A stretch of 11,378 nt of DNA from Pleurotus djamor (taxonomy: Eukaryota; Basidiomycota; Agaricomycetes; Agaricales; Pleurotaceae): the NCBI GenBank assembly GCA_029747585.1, contig JAPEVF010001295.1, positions 1 to 11,378 on the forward strand. The letters are read 5' to 3'. The position numbers were made by a program, and so were the translations under genes. Of this stretch, positions 1 through 9,262 are shown piece after piece. Below the pieces are notes generated by a model, which worked only from the letters and a program-made list of their open reading frames with translations, was not told where the DNA came from and did not search any database. The number at the start of each line of letters is the position of its first letter. The stretch's first letter is position 1.

Positions 1-3000
1 TAGGCGAAGGTTGTTCATTGGCTGGTTCATTGATACTGGGTGCCAGGTTGAGTGACATAGAGCGGGGAGAAGTGGTCTCCATCACCCCTAGCCACGTACC
101 CAACTGGTTGACGGAGGGTTCTACAGTCAGAGACACCCGAAGGTCAACCGTATCATCCAAATCAAGAAGCCCCACTGGATTTCGTGGCAACCATAGGGCG
201 TTAGTGATAGGCCTGGAGTAATACGGATTATCGTAAGGAAGATCGCAGGTAGTTTCATCATCCCAGGGTAAGGGAGGGGGATGAGGTCGGACCATTTGAC
301 TCGAATCCGCGGAATCCTGCCGTGCGTCAACCTCCTCGATATCTTGGGAGAGACCGTTCCTAGCTGCACTCCTACTATTTCTACCTTCCCCATTGTGGGC
401 AGAGACGGACCCAAGGCGCTTGAAAGGTTGGTCGGTGGATCCAAAGGGGATCGGTTTCCTACGAAGGGGATTCTTGGGACGGTGTCGGACAGTGTTTGAT
501 GTGATACTAGGCCATTTGGGAAACTTCCAGGTGAATGGAGGCCTGACAGGAGCATCTTGGATTAGGGCCGTAGCATCTTGACTTCCACTATCGGAAGCAG
601 ACATTGTCTCCTCGGTGACAGCTTCATTGCTCGCGCTAGCCGAGCCACAAAGGACTTCAGCTTCGGTAATATCGTCTTGCTCAAACTGAGCCCGACATAT
701 ACGCGTCATACTACAAGGTTTTGTGTTATTGTTTCCGCAACCTCGCTTAACAGAGAGAATTCACTCACAATATCTTCACAAACGCCGTAATAATAATGAG
801 GCATGCAGCGAGGCCAACGTTAACGGTCTTCTTAAGAACGACCATATACGCGAGGAAAACGGCCTGAATTGCTATCTGAGTCGGGTTGAAAGTGCGTGTC
901 TTATCATGCGTACCTGGCAAAGTATTAATCCTGTTTTTATCGTTAGACACCTTGAGCACTAGCGCTGGGAAGATGCTCGTACCGTCAAGGGAATATCTTA
1001 TGACACGAATAAGGATAACTTGTCCATTGCCTTCATAGTGCTTAGCATAAACATGGATAAACTGGAAGCGACATCAATTGAGAGATGTGTTAGACATGGT
1101 GTCAAAACTTACTTGATTCTTAATAACACCTGGTATAAGGGTAAGCGATCAGTAGATTGTGCGCAAGAGAGTCTAGGACGAACCACTTTGGACAAAGAAG
1201 TATAGAGTTGCGAAGGGGATCACGATTGGATTGAGGACCGTGAAGAGCAATAGAACGTGCAAGACGAGCATATGATTGGGAAGCCAATCTGGAGGTACCG
1301 TTAGCATATCATATCTAACAAAGAGGAAGCGAGGATAGACCTACAATAGAAGTTCAGGGTACGAGGTCGAACTCCCACTGCGCGCTTCCGTCTATATGAA
1401 ATACATCAGAAGTTTGACGAGTCTGGGATGAGAAAAACCGCACGGTGTAACTTGACTACGTGTCGTAGGGTATACGATGAGCGCGAGCTGTATTCTTGGT
1501 CAGAACGGGACAATTATTGCGGGGCAGTGGCACTAACACCGACTGGAGACTGAAGTGAGTATATAACATGCAGCTCGAAAAGGAGGGGACTCACACATTG
1601 CAAGCTCAAAGCAAGCATGCATAGCTGTCGTGAAAATTACTTCACTGCAGTGAGCAAAGAAGTACAAGGAGAATATCACGAGGTACTTACGCCACCCAAC
1701 ATAGAAGGGACCGGCCGTAGGGAAACTAGCAGCAACGACTTGAATAACATCGACAGACGATGCAGCCCTAAAAGATAAGAGAACCGATTGCAACGCCGCC
1801 GTCCCAACACAAAAGAAAACCAGAACATTAACAATGAGAAACTTGTAATAACGTGTCATTATACGGTCGTGAAGTGCAGAAAGTGTGGCGATCGTGTGGG
1901 CTTTCTTGGCGATAAACAGGAGAATTAGGGGGATGAGCAGGGCGAGTAAGGCGACGAGCAGAGTGGGAAGGAAGGATTGCAGGACTTCGGATTCCCAAGG
2001 ATGTTTGTCAAGATATGCTTTCTAGATTAATGAATTAAAGGTAAGCTTTTGCGTTTGCAATTAAGAAGGGGAAACGTGCCAATCCAGGCCAGAAGAAACT
2101 GATGTTGTCGATCGAGACCAAACCGACAAGCAGGGAAACAGGGAAGATCCAGAAAATGGTGAATCCCCTGGCTATGATCAGTAAACAGTAGATACGGCAG
2201 AATGATGCGAATGTACCAGACGCCCATGCTGACTACCCAATCTTTGACGAACTATGTCGATGTTTAGTATCTGAACACAGCGAACCAGTCACGGCACATA
2301 CCTCGACATTGTACGGAGATTTCATGACGCGTATCCAGTCAAGATCCTGGTACTGGGGAGCCATCGTGACCAGACATGTGAGTGGGTTGTTCGGGTGGAC
2401 TGCAAGATATTTACAAGCCTTACGCGCGTCCAAGGGGCTCGCGAAGGTAACGAAGGCCGTTGAGACAGGGGCGAAATCAGTTACAGACTTCGCACGATTT
2501 TCCGTGATGAGAGATGAAAGAAGATTAAGCTTTGCAGTATAATAGTCGATAGATGGGACGATCTTTCCATTGAACACATGGGACAAGTTGATGAGGGGTT
2601 GGTAGCCATCCAGATGATTACGAGGGACGCTGAGTAAAGCATCCCAGACGGTTTTCGAAGGATGAGGGCGGGGACGGTTGACACCGTCTACGGGAGACGG
2701 GGGAGGAGGGTAGCCCGATGTGGCTACGTTAGGGGAATCATCACCAGAATCGTCAGACGCACGAGTATGAAGCTTCTTGAATGCCTTTTTGGACGTGTTG
2801 GAAAACGCTTTTCGAGCTCGCACCGTTGTTCCGTATGGTTCGCGAATATCAAACTCGTCCACGAAGGGCTGAAGGGCTTCGATAAGCACTTCCATACGGT
2901 GTTCTCCGTCCTCGTTGATTTCCTTCGATAGGTCTCCAAATTCAACGTCCCCATGCATCGACTTCCTCTTCTTGGCCACAGTGATAGCACGAGAAGGAAT

Positions 3001-4329
3001 GCGAGCTAATGATTTCCCGGCTGCTTTGCGTTCCATGGCCTCGCTGACTGCCATAAGAGTCCTCCGTGCCAACTTGATGTGAGCGGTTTCGAGCAAGCGA
3101 AGTGTTTCTTCTCGTCTTTCCAGCAAGGAGGCTAACTCTGTCATTTTCCTGGCAATGACTACCCGCTCGATTACGGGGACATCTTGGGTCGTAGAAGATT
3201 CGTGTTCCTCTCCACTTCCAGAGCTAGGGTCAGGGGAGCCCGGCATTGCGTGTGGTAGATGAGCGGGTAAACGTTTGGCACGGTTAAACACGAAGGCAAG
3301 GAGCTTGTTCAGGAGACCGGGTTGGGTGGAAGAGGTCAGCCCAACAGAGGGTTTGTCAACTTTGCGCGACATATAATACTCGAAGTATTCCTTTAACTCC
3401 TTCTCGTTCCTCAGTGATGAGGGCACGTAGGAAACCATGATTGTCCTGAGATGCAGAGCCTCATTCGCCGGATTCCGCTCGAGCGTAGGAACTTCCGCAA
3501 AATTATATTGGGGGTGAGGGTGAGGATACTGTCGTGTTTCCACTTCGCCTGAGGCAATTCGTTGTCGAGCCGTTTCGATCTTCTGAGCACGCAGCCGGAA
3601 GGCACCCAAAGATACCCAAAGCAGTGTGGCCACCCAAGTGACGGAGAGCCAGCATAAGAGACATATGTGTATCCAAAGCAGCGACCTTCCGTCTGTGGAG
3701 AGGGAAGAAATGGAAGCGCGAACCATGGACTTGGATGGTATTGACTCTTCAGCGAAATGTGTGTGAATGGGGAACAGGATCAAAAAGGTCGTGCAAGTGT
3801 GTAGCAAGGAAAACCAAACTATTGCATAGAGAAAATCAATGGGGAGGATGCATAGGTAGTCGGAGTACTCACAGCAGCCGCGCAGAAAGCGCACGTACAG
3901 CGAGGCATCCACCCCGCGCAACTCATTTAGCTTTTCCTCGGGAAAGCGAACTACTTCCTTCACCCACGATAGAGGCCATCCTGTCGGGACCGGAGGTGAA
4001 GGGGTTTTAGCCCAACTTCGGCCTTGGAAGATGCTATAAGACAAGCCAAAGACCCTGAACAAGAGTTGGCAATGACGGGATGTTTCAAGGACTTACTATC
4101 CGAACTCCCATGATTCACGACTTCCCAAACCCTCTGCAGCTATTCTCTGCCCTCGTCTCCTCCTCTTCATGAGCTCCTGACTAGTCACACATAGCACAGT
4201 AATTCCGATGGCGATGACGGACTGGTTGATGAGCCCACTTGGGAAAGTTGAATGCCACCTCGACAGCACTCAGTGATAGGTCTCGTACCTGTAGTTTTTG
4301 GAGAATGGCCTGGTCTGGATGTCCCCCAT
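1..4329 (-). CDS. DUF221 / CSC1-OSCA-TMEM63-like membrane protein, 16 exons, 3' end off window
   Basis: The family comprises stress-gated or osmosensitive cation channels and lipid-scramblase relatives in the plasma or secretory membranes; the role of this copy is inferred. My exon model, in minus-strand order: 4329-4289, 4237-4097, 4033-3873, 3818-2302, 2251-2217, 2167-2076, 2017-1691, 1639-1597, 1549-1460, 1391-1345, 1288-1184, 1129-1113, 1061-983, 930-914, 863-769, 710 to the edge. It gives at least 1172 residues. One N-terminal membrane helix (about 15-33) is followed by WEFGYIFQGRSWAK, then two more helices (115-133, 161-183). A long cytosolic domain (about 190-620) contains RTIMVSYVPSSLRNEKEL and ends near DLDWIRVMK. 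A multi-helix block runs from about 625 to 935 (GVWGFTIFWIFPVSLLVGLV; YKFLIVNVLVFFCVGTAALQ; WLPNHMLVLHVLLLFTVLNP; AVFLAYMVVLKKTVNVGLA). The tail carries DLPYDNPYYSRPI and LDLDDTVDLRVSLT. The start is the only in-frame ATG after an upstream stop. The junctions at 1597/1549 and 2076/2017 are the least certain. Confidence 0.93.
914..930 (-). other. 17-nt micro-exon in the DUF221 gene
   Basis: This exon lies between an intron ending AACAG (931-982, with a TCTAACG branch site) and an intron starting GTACGC (864-913). It encodes LILCQ plus two bases of a glycine codon, and joins to give RYSLDGLILCQAVFLAYMVV. As I recall the family, that is the expected spacing between SLDG and FLAYM. Leaving it out would force a single 111-nt intron and shorten a transmembrane helix. 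Confidence 0.75.
1113..1129 (-). other. 17-nt micro-exon in the DUF221 gene
   Basis: This exon encodes VIKNQ plus two bases of a glycine codon. It sits between an intron ending TACCAG (1130-1183) and one with a perfect GTAAGT donor (1062-1112). Joined, the protein reads FVQSGVIKNQFIHVYAKHYE, which keeps the loop between two membrane helices in frame. Confidence 0.8.
3819..3872 (-). other. Frame-neutral intron in the DUF221 gene
   Basis: This intron is 54 nt with GTGAGT and CAATAG ends and no in-frame stop. Splicing gives FLRGCFWFSLLHTCTTF, matching the family's second membrane helix. Retention would add 18 hydrophobic residues at the start of that helix. Confidence 0.85.
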
Positions 4330-5032
4330 AGGTACTACAGTGCGGCGAGCACCGTGGGCGTTGAGGAAAACGGTGTTGTTGGCTGGAGAGCAGAATTGCC
4401 ACTAAATGGCGTCCAGATCGCACGAGTGACGACTTCACGTGAGACGACCGTAGCTTCTATGATGTCGATATTTCTGGCGTCCCAACTCTTCGCTCACTGA
4501 TTCCGCTCGTGCGTGTTGGAAGAAAAGGTCATGAAAGAAGTTGAACCAGAATATCAACAAAATATTGGCCGACTCCGAGAGGTACCCTGGACGATGATTT
4601 CATTCGTGCTTGGCAGCCCTAAGCGCTGGACGTTTACGCAAGGCCCGGTGGATCATCCACCTGTCACATCTTCGAGATTTTGCGCTACCAAGCCCATATC
4701 GTGGAGGTTAAAGGTCATCGTATGTAATGATCTTTATGTATGAGAGCCTATCACGCTGGCTTCCCGGGCGTCCTTCGCTTCATACCTCCGCGGCGTTGCT
4801 TAGAAGTTGCTGCGGATGGAGGCTGGTTACTGTTTGAGTTTTCCCTAGGATGAAGCCAAAGTTCTGCCCCCCTCCGGACGAGCCAGGCTTATGTGATGCC
4901 CTTTTGAACTTCAAGCCCTTCTGTAGACAAGGCAGAATCGTTCAAGTGAGTCCTTGTCATGTTACTATGGAGGCCGCGTCCCACTTTCTCCCCTTCAAGC
5001 TTCAAGCTGCGGCCGGCATGCCCTGGTTCGAC
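4330..5032. other. Intergenic stretch between divergent genes, no confident gene
   Basis: This stretch separates the DUF221 gene (minus) from the leucine-rich-repeat-like gene (plus). It holds only short open frames: plus 4513-4743 and 4850-5041, minus 4889-5146. None has a recognisable domain or joins in phase to the gene downstream. It presumably contains the DUF221 promoter and the upstream part of the plus-strand promoter. A decayed gene fragment here cannot be excluded. Confidence 0.6.
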
Positions 5033-5040
5033 TATAAATA
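5033..5040 (+). promoter_or_regulatory. TATA box of the leucine-rich-repeat-like gene
   Basis: The sequence TATAAATA is an exact match to the eukaryotic TATA consensus TATAWAWR. It lies 152 bases before the ATG at 5185 and about 58 bases before a consensus splice donor. That leaves room for a start site near 5065-5075 and a short leader exon. The exact start site is inferred. Confidence 0.65.
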
Positions 5041-5097
5041 AGGCCAGTACATCCGTGTATTCGATATCACGCTGTGCGTCCCATCCCATATCTTGAA

Positions 5098-5155
5098 GTA
5101 AGTGGTTGTGTACCGGATTGCCCATTCTGCACAGGTTACTAACCAATATTCATAG
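5098..5155 (+). other. Probable 5'-UTR intron
   Basis: This 58-nt intron has a GTAAGT donor, a TTACTAACC branch site ending about 13 bases before the acceptor, and a CATAG acceptor. The leader exon before it has no ATG. In the frame of the downstream protein it ends with a stop (TGA at 5094-5096), so the intron is best read as lying in the 5' untranslated region. Confidence 0.7.
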
Positions 5156-5184
5156 TTTATCTACACCCACTTTACAACGAAATT

Positions 5185-6217
5185 ATGGCCCGCGAGTTGA
5201 TTATCGGCTCCTTTGATCCAGCGACACAGTACCAAATTAATATATCGGAGGATGCTCAAACCGAAGGGCTGATGAAGTTGGCCTTTGACAGTGGTCCTAC
5301 GGTTCATCCTATGCAACACCTCCATCGCCTCCAAATGCTCGAACTTGAGTTCAATGACGGCGATCTCATGCAACTCTTGTCTCTTCTAGAAGTATCCTCA
5401 CATCTAGTGGACCTCACTTTATCCCTCGGATCCGCACTGGACATNCCCCCCGTCAATGAACCACATCTGTCTCCCACATCTGCGTCTCCTTGACCTCAAG
5501 TGCCACCCGCTTCGAATCCAGCTTCTGGATCATATTTCCGCTCCTCATATTGAACAAGTCCACATCCACGCCGAGCACCCTGCCATCCCCGAATTCGATC
5601 TTGCACCCTTATACTCGTTTGTAGGCCTGCGGCCAACATCGTGCTACACCACGGAGAGCGCTACGCTAGAGTTTGGAGACGACTATGAAGTCAGAATATC
5701 CCTAGAAATCACTCATCACATTCCTTCTCTTTCGAACCTCCATTCATCGCTCGTCTTCATGTCATACTCAGAAGACCACATGGATGTTGAGCGAGTATGC
5801 GAGTCGATACCTTTTAGAGGCCTCCATCTCCTTGACATCAAGCAAGACTTTTCACCTGACGAAGACGGATGCATTACGAGTACCACTTGCTATCCGCCAG
5901 ACATTTGGATCAGACCATTCCAACATTTCCCCACCATCGCAAAAATCTGCATGGAGACCTATGACGCCGTCGACACCCTTACCACTGTCCTGGAGCTGGA
6001 TACCTCGCTCTTTCCTGCCATTCGTTGTCTTGAAATAAAAGATGTCGATTTCTCCTCGGAGGTTTGCCATTTTCTCAACTTCACGGAGTACCTTAGAAAA
6101 CGCATGGAAAAAGGAAATCGCCTACAAGAATTGATTCTACATACCATGGACAAGCCCGTAGATAAACTACAGTGGGCGATGCTATCCCGTCTCGTTGGTG
6201 GTCTATTCTATAAATAG
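5185..6217 (+). CDS. Leucine-rich-repeat-like protein of the fungal F-box type (no F-box seen), frame broken by one N
   Basis: The protein is about 343 residues when the ambiguous base at 5445 is left out. It resembles the C-terminal repeat half of the expanded agaricomycete F-box/LRR proteins. Irregular leucine-rich strands are visible: HLHRLQMLELEF (residues about 38-49), LLEVSSHLVDLTLSLG, ICLPHLRLLDLKCHPL, GLHLLDIKQDFS, AIRCLEIKDVDFS and NRLQELILHTMD. Such proteins usually present targets to an SCF ubiquitin ligase, but no F-box is encoded here, so the role is open. The ATG at 5185 has A at -3 and G at +4 and follows a TATA box and leader intron. With the N, the frame shifts after residue 86; without it, the frame reads GSALDIPPSMNHICLPHLRL to the TAG at 6215. 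A longer gene with a missed or decayed F-box exon upstream remains possible. Confidence 0.65.
5445..5445. other. Ambiguous base causing an apparent frameshift
   Basis: The lone N stands before a run of six C. Counting it as a base moves the reading frame of the surrounding gene by one and leaves two overlapping open frames. Omitting it gives one open frame with a regular leucine-rich strand across the join. It is most simply an assembly artefact at a homopolymer. Confidence 0.8.
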
Positions 6218-6417
6218 CTTATCTTACCACTTTCGGCAACTAGATTTCCTAATAAAGCATCCTCTCTTTGTCATAAATAACGACGGAGGAGCGGTTCATC
6301 ACTCTTGACTCTTTCCATTTCACACCAGCGCAACCCCAGAGTCCAAGACAAACTACAAGATAATCCCAAGGAAATCAAGCAACCTATCAGAATAAAGAAA
6401 AGATCGCCATAGTCAAA
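6218..6417 (+). promoter_or_regulatory. Terminator region of one gene and promoter of the next
   Basis: These 200 bases separate two plus-strand genes. AATAAA at 6251-6256 lies 34 bases after the stop at 6217 and fits a polyadenylation signal for the upstream gene. The TATA-like CATAAATA at 6272-6279 and the pyrimidine-rich stretch at about 6299-6327 could serve the gene starting at 6418. The ATG there has the context TCAAAATG, with A at -3. Confidence 0.45.
6251..6256 (+). terminator. Candidate polyadenylation signal AATAAA
   Basis: A canonical AATAAA hexamer sits 34 bases downstream of the TAG at 6215-6217. Fungal 3' ends often lack this exact hexamer, so position and match are suggestive rather than decisive. 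Confidence 0.5.
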
Positions 6418-8167
6418 ATGCACGATAATATCTACATTGGTAACTGCGAACTCAACGAAAGGAAGAGTCCGCCTTCGCACGCCAGCCCAGATGGGCAGGC
6501 CAAGTCGCCAATGAGCTCGCCGGACTGGCAGTTCTTCAAGGTGTTCAGCGGGAAACAGAAAGATGAGAAAGCGAGCAAGGCGAGAGAGAAGCCTTCAAGA
6601 GGGAATAGCGTGCCGAGTGGGCTCGGTCTTATCACGGCGGAAGAAGAGCGAGAGTCCAAAGAGAAGAAGCCGCGACGCGCGAGCAATGCTCAAGGATATC
6701 CCAGGTCGCCTCGGTCGAGTGGGACCAAGGAAGATCGATTAAGTCCAACCGCCTCACCTCGTGATCACAACGACGGCGAAAAGCAGAGCGCAATACAAGA
6801 TCAGCTAGCCTTAACGCGCAGCGTAGAACGTGGTCCAGTAACGCCAGGAAGTGCTCAAGAAAATTCCTCGTCCTTACTAGAGGCTGCGCCAATCACGAAC
6901 TCGCCAAGCGAGAAAAGACTGTCCGAGCCACATATCACGCCTACGAACTCGCCGCAACGTCGAGCTGCCGAAATGGGCGTCGTGGAACGTGCAAGAGGAA
7001 CTACCGTCGGTAACGACTCCAAGCCTTACGTTTCCCACAACGCCGCCGCCTCGGGACAGCGGTCCACAGGGCGCAAAGTTCACACAGGCAGCCCTCTCAG
7101 CAACGCGTATACTTTCCCTAGCTCCAGTTCGATATCTGGCTCGGCCAATTTGGAACGCCCAAGCCTGGTCAACCATCACTTTCCTTCTTCCTACAGCCTC
7201 TCAGAGGCCACCAGAAATAGTGGATCGCATATATCCACAATTCAAGCAAGACATGGCTCCGAACTAGGTGTTGGGGTCACGCCTAGTGGATCAAGAAACT
7301 CGGCGTCAGACCAAGATCTCGTTAAGAAGACTAGGAGAGTCACACTCGCCGGAGGACAATTGGCAAATGGCGCGGCCAAGGGAATAGGCATCGGCGATCC
7401 CTCGAGTCGATGTGTGGAGGTCAGCCCTACGTTCATACCCAGCGCACCGAGCAAGTCCAGGAACGCCACTGCAAGCCCTAAATTCGGGCATAGTAAGAAC
7501 AAGCCGCACACCAGCCCCCATAGCGCCATCCTAGCCGAGAGTGCGACGGTGATAGAGAAACGACAGTCGTTAGCAAGCATGACGATGACACAAAGTGCTT
7601 CGAGATTCTTATCCGCCGACGCGCAAGAGGCACTTTATGGCTCGAGCACACACGAAACCATCAGCGAACATATGGTAACAGTGGAGAACACAGTCGTTCA
7701 GGGATGGGATCGAGGTTCAGTTCGCGGATATGATTCTGCGCCGCCTGCAATCGAATACGAGCCAGAGTTTGCTAGTACCTTGCCTTTCGAGTTCAAGATC
7801 GACAAAGATGACGCTGGAAGGTGCCACAACTTGGCAATGATGGAGGAGCACCTTGATCGCCTGGATGGTCTTCTTCACAATGCAAAGATGGTAGGTTGGA
7901 GGGAGCCACGTATCAATCCATTTATTGAACTTTTCCTAGGAGGAAGAAAAGGCCTATCGTGAAGTGAACCAGGCGAACACCGAGTTGTGGACGGCTGAAG
8001 CAAGTCTATGGAGCGCTGAGGCCGCCGAGCGGATCGCGCGAGCGAAGATGCAAATTTCAAGCGGCGTGCTCGCTATCTGCCAGGCCAATGTTGTTTCAGC
8101 AAGCGAAATGGTGAGGAAGTGGAAAGAAGTCGTCAAGGGCGAGGAGGCGCGACTTGCGGGGCACTGA
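6418..8167 (+). CDS. Unrecognised, largely disordered Ser/Thr-Pro-rich protein with helical C-terminus
   Basis: I do not recognise this protein. There are two exons, 6418-7890 and 7940-8167, with a 49-nt intron (GTAGGT donor, CCTAG acceptor, phase 0), giving 566 residues. Residues 1 to about 440 are low-complexity and rich in Ser, Pro, Lys, Arg and Glu. Many proline-directed phosphorylation-type sites are visible (KSPPS, KSPMSSP, PRSPRSS, RLSPTASP, PVTPGS, TNSPSEKR, TPTNSPQRR, TGSPLS, VSPTF, ASPKF, TSPHS). Residues about 470-566 change character: HNLAMMEEHLDRLDGLLHNAKM continues across the splice into EEEKAYREVNQANTELWTAE and an alanine-rich helix with two Trp, followed by RKWKEVVKGEEARL. This looks like a conserved helical or coiled-coil binding module. 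A kinase-regulated scaffold at the cell cortex or in signalling would fit, but that is inference. It ends 208 bases before the convergent complex I gene. Confidence 0.85.
7891..7939 (+). other. Intron of the disordered-protein gene
   Basis: This 49-nt intron runs from GTAGGT to CCTAG. Splicing joins NAKM to EEEKAYREV in phase 0, which extends one amphipathic helix without a break. Reading through it would end the protein after 23 unrelated residues, so the longer single-exon reading is wrong. Confidence 0.9.
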
Positions 8168-8375
8168 GTGGTCTCTCTCCGAACGGCAGCGAATGTATCT
8201 CCTACCAAGTTTGTATTTATCTGACCACATATCCATACAGTTCCGTATGTAGGAAGAGTGGTAATAACTAGTGACATTGATATTCCAGAATTTGATTGGA
8301 ACGGGGCTCGACAACGTCGGTCTACGGAAAGGTGAAAGCATTCTACGGTGTGAAGAGTCGTCCACTGCGTAGAGA
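8168..8375. other. Intergenic gap between converging genes
   Basis: These 208 bases hold the 3' ends of two genes that meet tail to tail. No clear AATAAA is present on either strand and no other feature was seen. Confidence 0.6.
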
Positions 8376-9103
8376 TTACTTGGTTCGCGCAATGCGAAGT
8401 TTGTTGGGCTTGTAGACATAGTTTTCGGCGTAGTTCTTCGGTGGTATCCTTTTCACCATTGTGGGTTGTCTGGGGCTCCCGTCAAGTTAATGGTCACCAA
8501 AATAGCCGAATCAGTGGTGCACGCACATGTAGTAATCCCAACCTAGAAGCAAGAAGTTGATCAAAGTACATCCTCGGTTCAAGAATGGCACATACCTTGC
8601 TTCTCGGCGAAATGGACAGCATCATCCTTGGACTTGAAGGTCATCCGAGTGCCTTGCATGTAGTCGGCCCTGAGGAGAATCCATGTCAAGACCGAAGGGA
8701 TAGCAAGCAAGCCACTCACGAGCTGGCATATCCCATCAATGGGTTCTCCCATCGGCCACCACCTTGCAGGATGTCAAAGTCAATCCGCCAGCCTTCAGTC
8801 TTTGCTCCGCCGCTTTGCATGGTGTTACGGGTCGGTTGGTAGATACGGACAGCCCGGTGTCGCAGTTGTTCTATGACCACAAGCATTCAGATATTGGTTC
8901 ACTCTCTCAAACGATAAATAAGCACCTGGAGCCCCGCTAATCACATCTGCAACCAAGACATCCTTCTCAACCTGCGGTGTAGTAATCTGTGTCTCGGACG
9001 ACGTGGCTTCGGTGGACGCAAATCTTCTGGATAGCGCACAGAGTGACGGTGTGGTGTGTCTTGTTAGGTTGGCGGCCTGTCGAGAGGCACGGAAGAGAGA
9101 CAT
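8376..9103 (-). CDS. NADH:ubiquinone oxidoreductase (complex I) accessory subunit, NDUFS4 type, mitochondrial
   Basis: This is an accessory subunit of the matrix arm of respiratory complex I, needed for stable assembly near the NADH-oxidising module. There are five exons: 9103-8926, 8870-8720, 8669-8596, 8542-8527 and 8469-8376, with introns of 50-57 nt. The phases close exactly to 170 residues plus TAA. The first 33 residues form an Arg/Ser-rich mitochondrial presequence (MSLFRASRQAANLTRH, then ALSRRFASTE, a likely cleavage region). The family core follows: RHRAVRIYQPTRNTMQSGG, EGWRIDFDILQGGGRWENPL, MGYASSADYMQGTRMTFKSK, DDAVHFAEKQGWDYYIQ, and the basic tail PPKNYAENYVYKPNKLRIAR. An in-frame ATG 51 bases upstream (9154) exists, but the shorter start gives the better presequence. 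The family is the homologue of human NDUFS4. Confidence 0.97.
8527..8542 (-). other. 16-nt micro-exon in the NDUFS4-type gene
   Basis: This exon encodes WDYY and parts of the flanking Gly and Ile codons, between introns 8543-8595 (GTATGT to TCTAG) and 8470-8526 (GTGCGT to CCCAG). It restores the family motif KQGWDYYIQ. Without it the conserved motif is lost and the frame fails. Confidence 0.9.
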
Positions 9104-9262
9104 TGCGACGTTCAACGTCCTGTAAAACCCGAAACAGCCAAACGCCGAGAGCATTGTATATGTTTATTTGTGCATCAGGAGTCATAGGTTCGATGTTAAT
9201 TTACGATTACAGCTGCTATTATCCTAACGTGTGGAATGCAAAGCGATATGTGGTTTCACTAG
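9104..9262 (-). promoter_or_regulatory. Short spacer: sedolisin 3' end and NDUFS4 promoter
   Basis: Only 159 bases separate the stop of the sedolisin gene from the start of the complex I gene on the same strand. The promoter of the latter must lie here or overlap the 3' end of its neighbour. No perfect TATA box is present. Confidence 0.5.

Noticed and set aside
127..555. 142-residue minus-strand frame
   Set aside because: It is out of frame with the DUF221 tail, whose frame is open across the same stretch and carries the family motifs DLPYDNPYY and LDLDDTVDLRV.
2233..4062. 609-residue minus-strand frame as a complete single-exon gene
   Set aside because: Its ends lie inside introns (MFRVFGLSYS at the start, the residues after VE at the end) and it reads through the intron 3819-3872. 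The gene continues on both sides.
4889..5146. 85-residue minus-strand frame
   Set aside because: It overlaps the TATA box and leader intron of the plus-strand gene, shows no domain, and has no splice partners that extend it.
5185..6217. Pseudogene call for the leucine-rich-repeat-like gene
   Set aside because: The only lesion is one ambiguous base. The rest of the frame is intact, with a promoter, leader intron and polyadenylation signal.
6418..7962. Single-exon 514-residue reading of the disordered protein
   Set aside because: The last 23 residues come from a clear intron. Splicing extends the protein by 75 helical residues to a stop at 8167.
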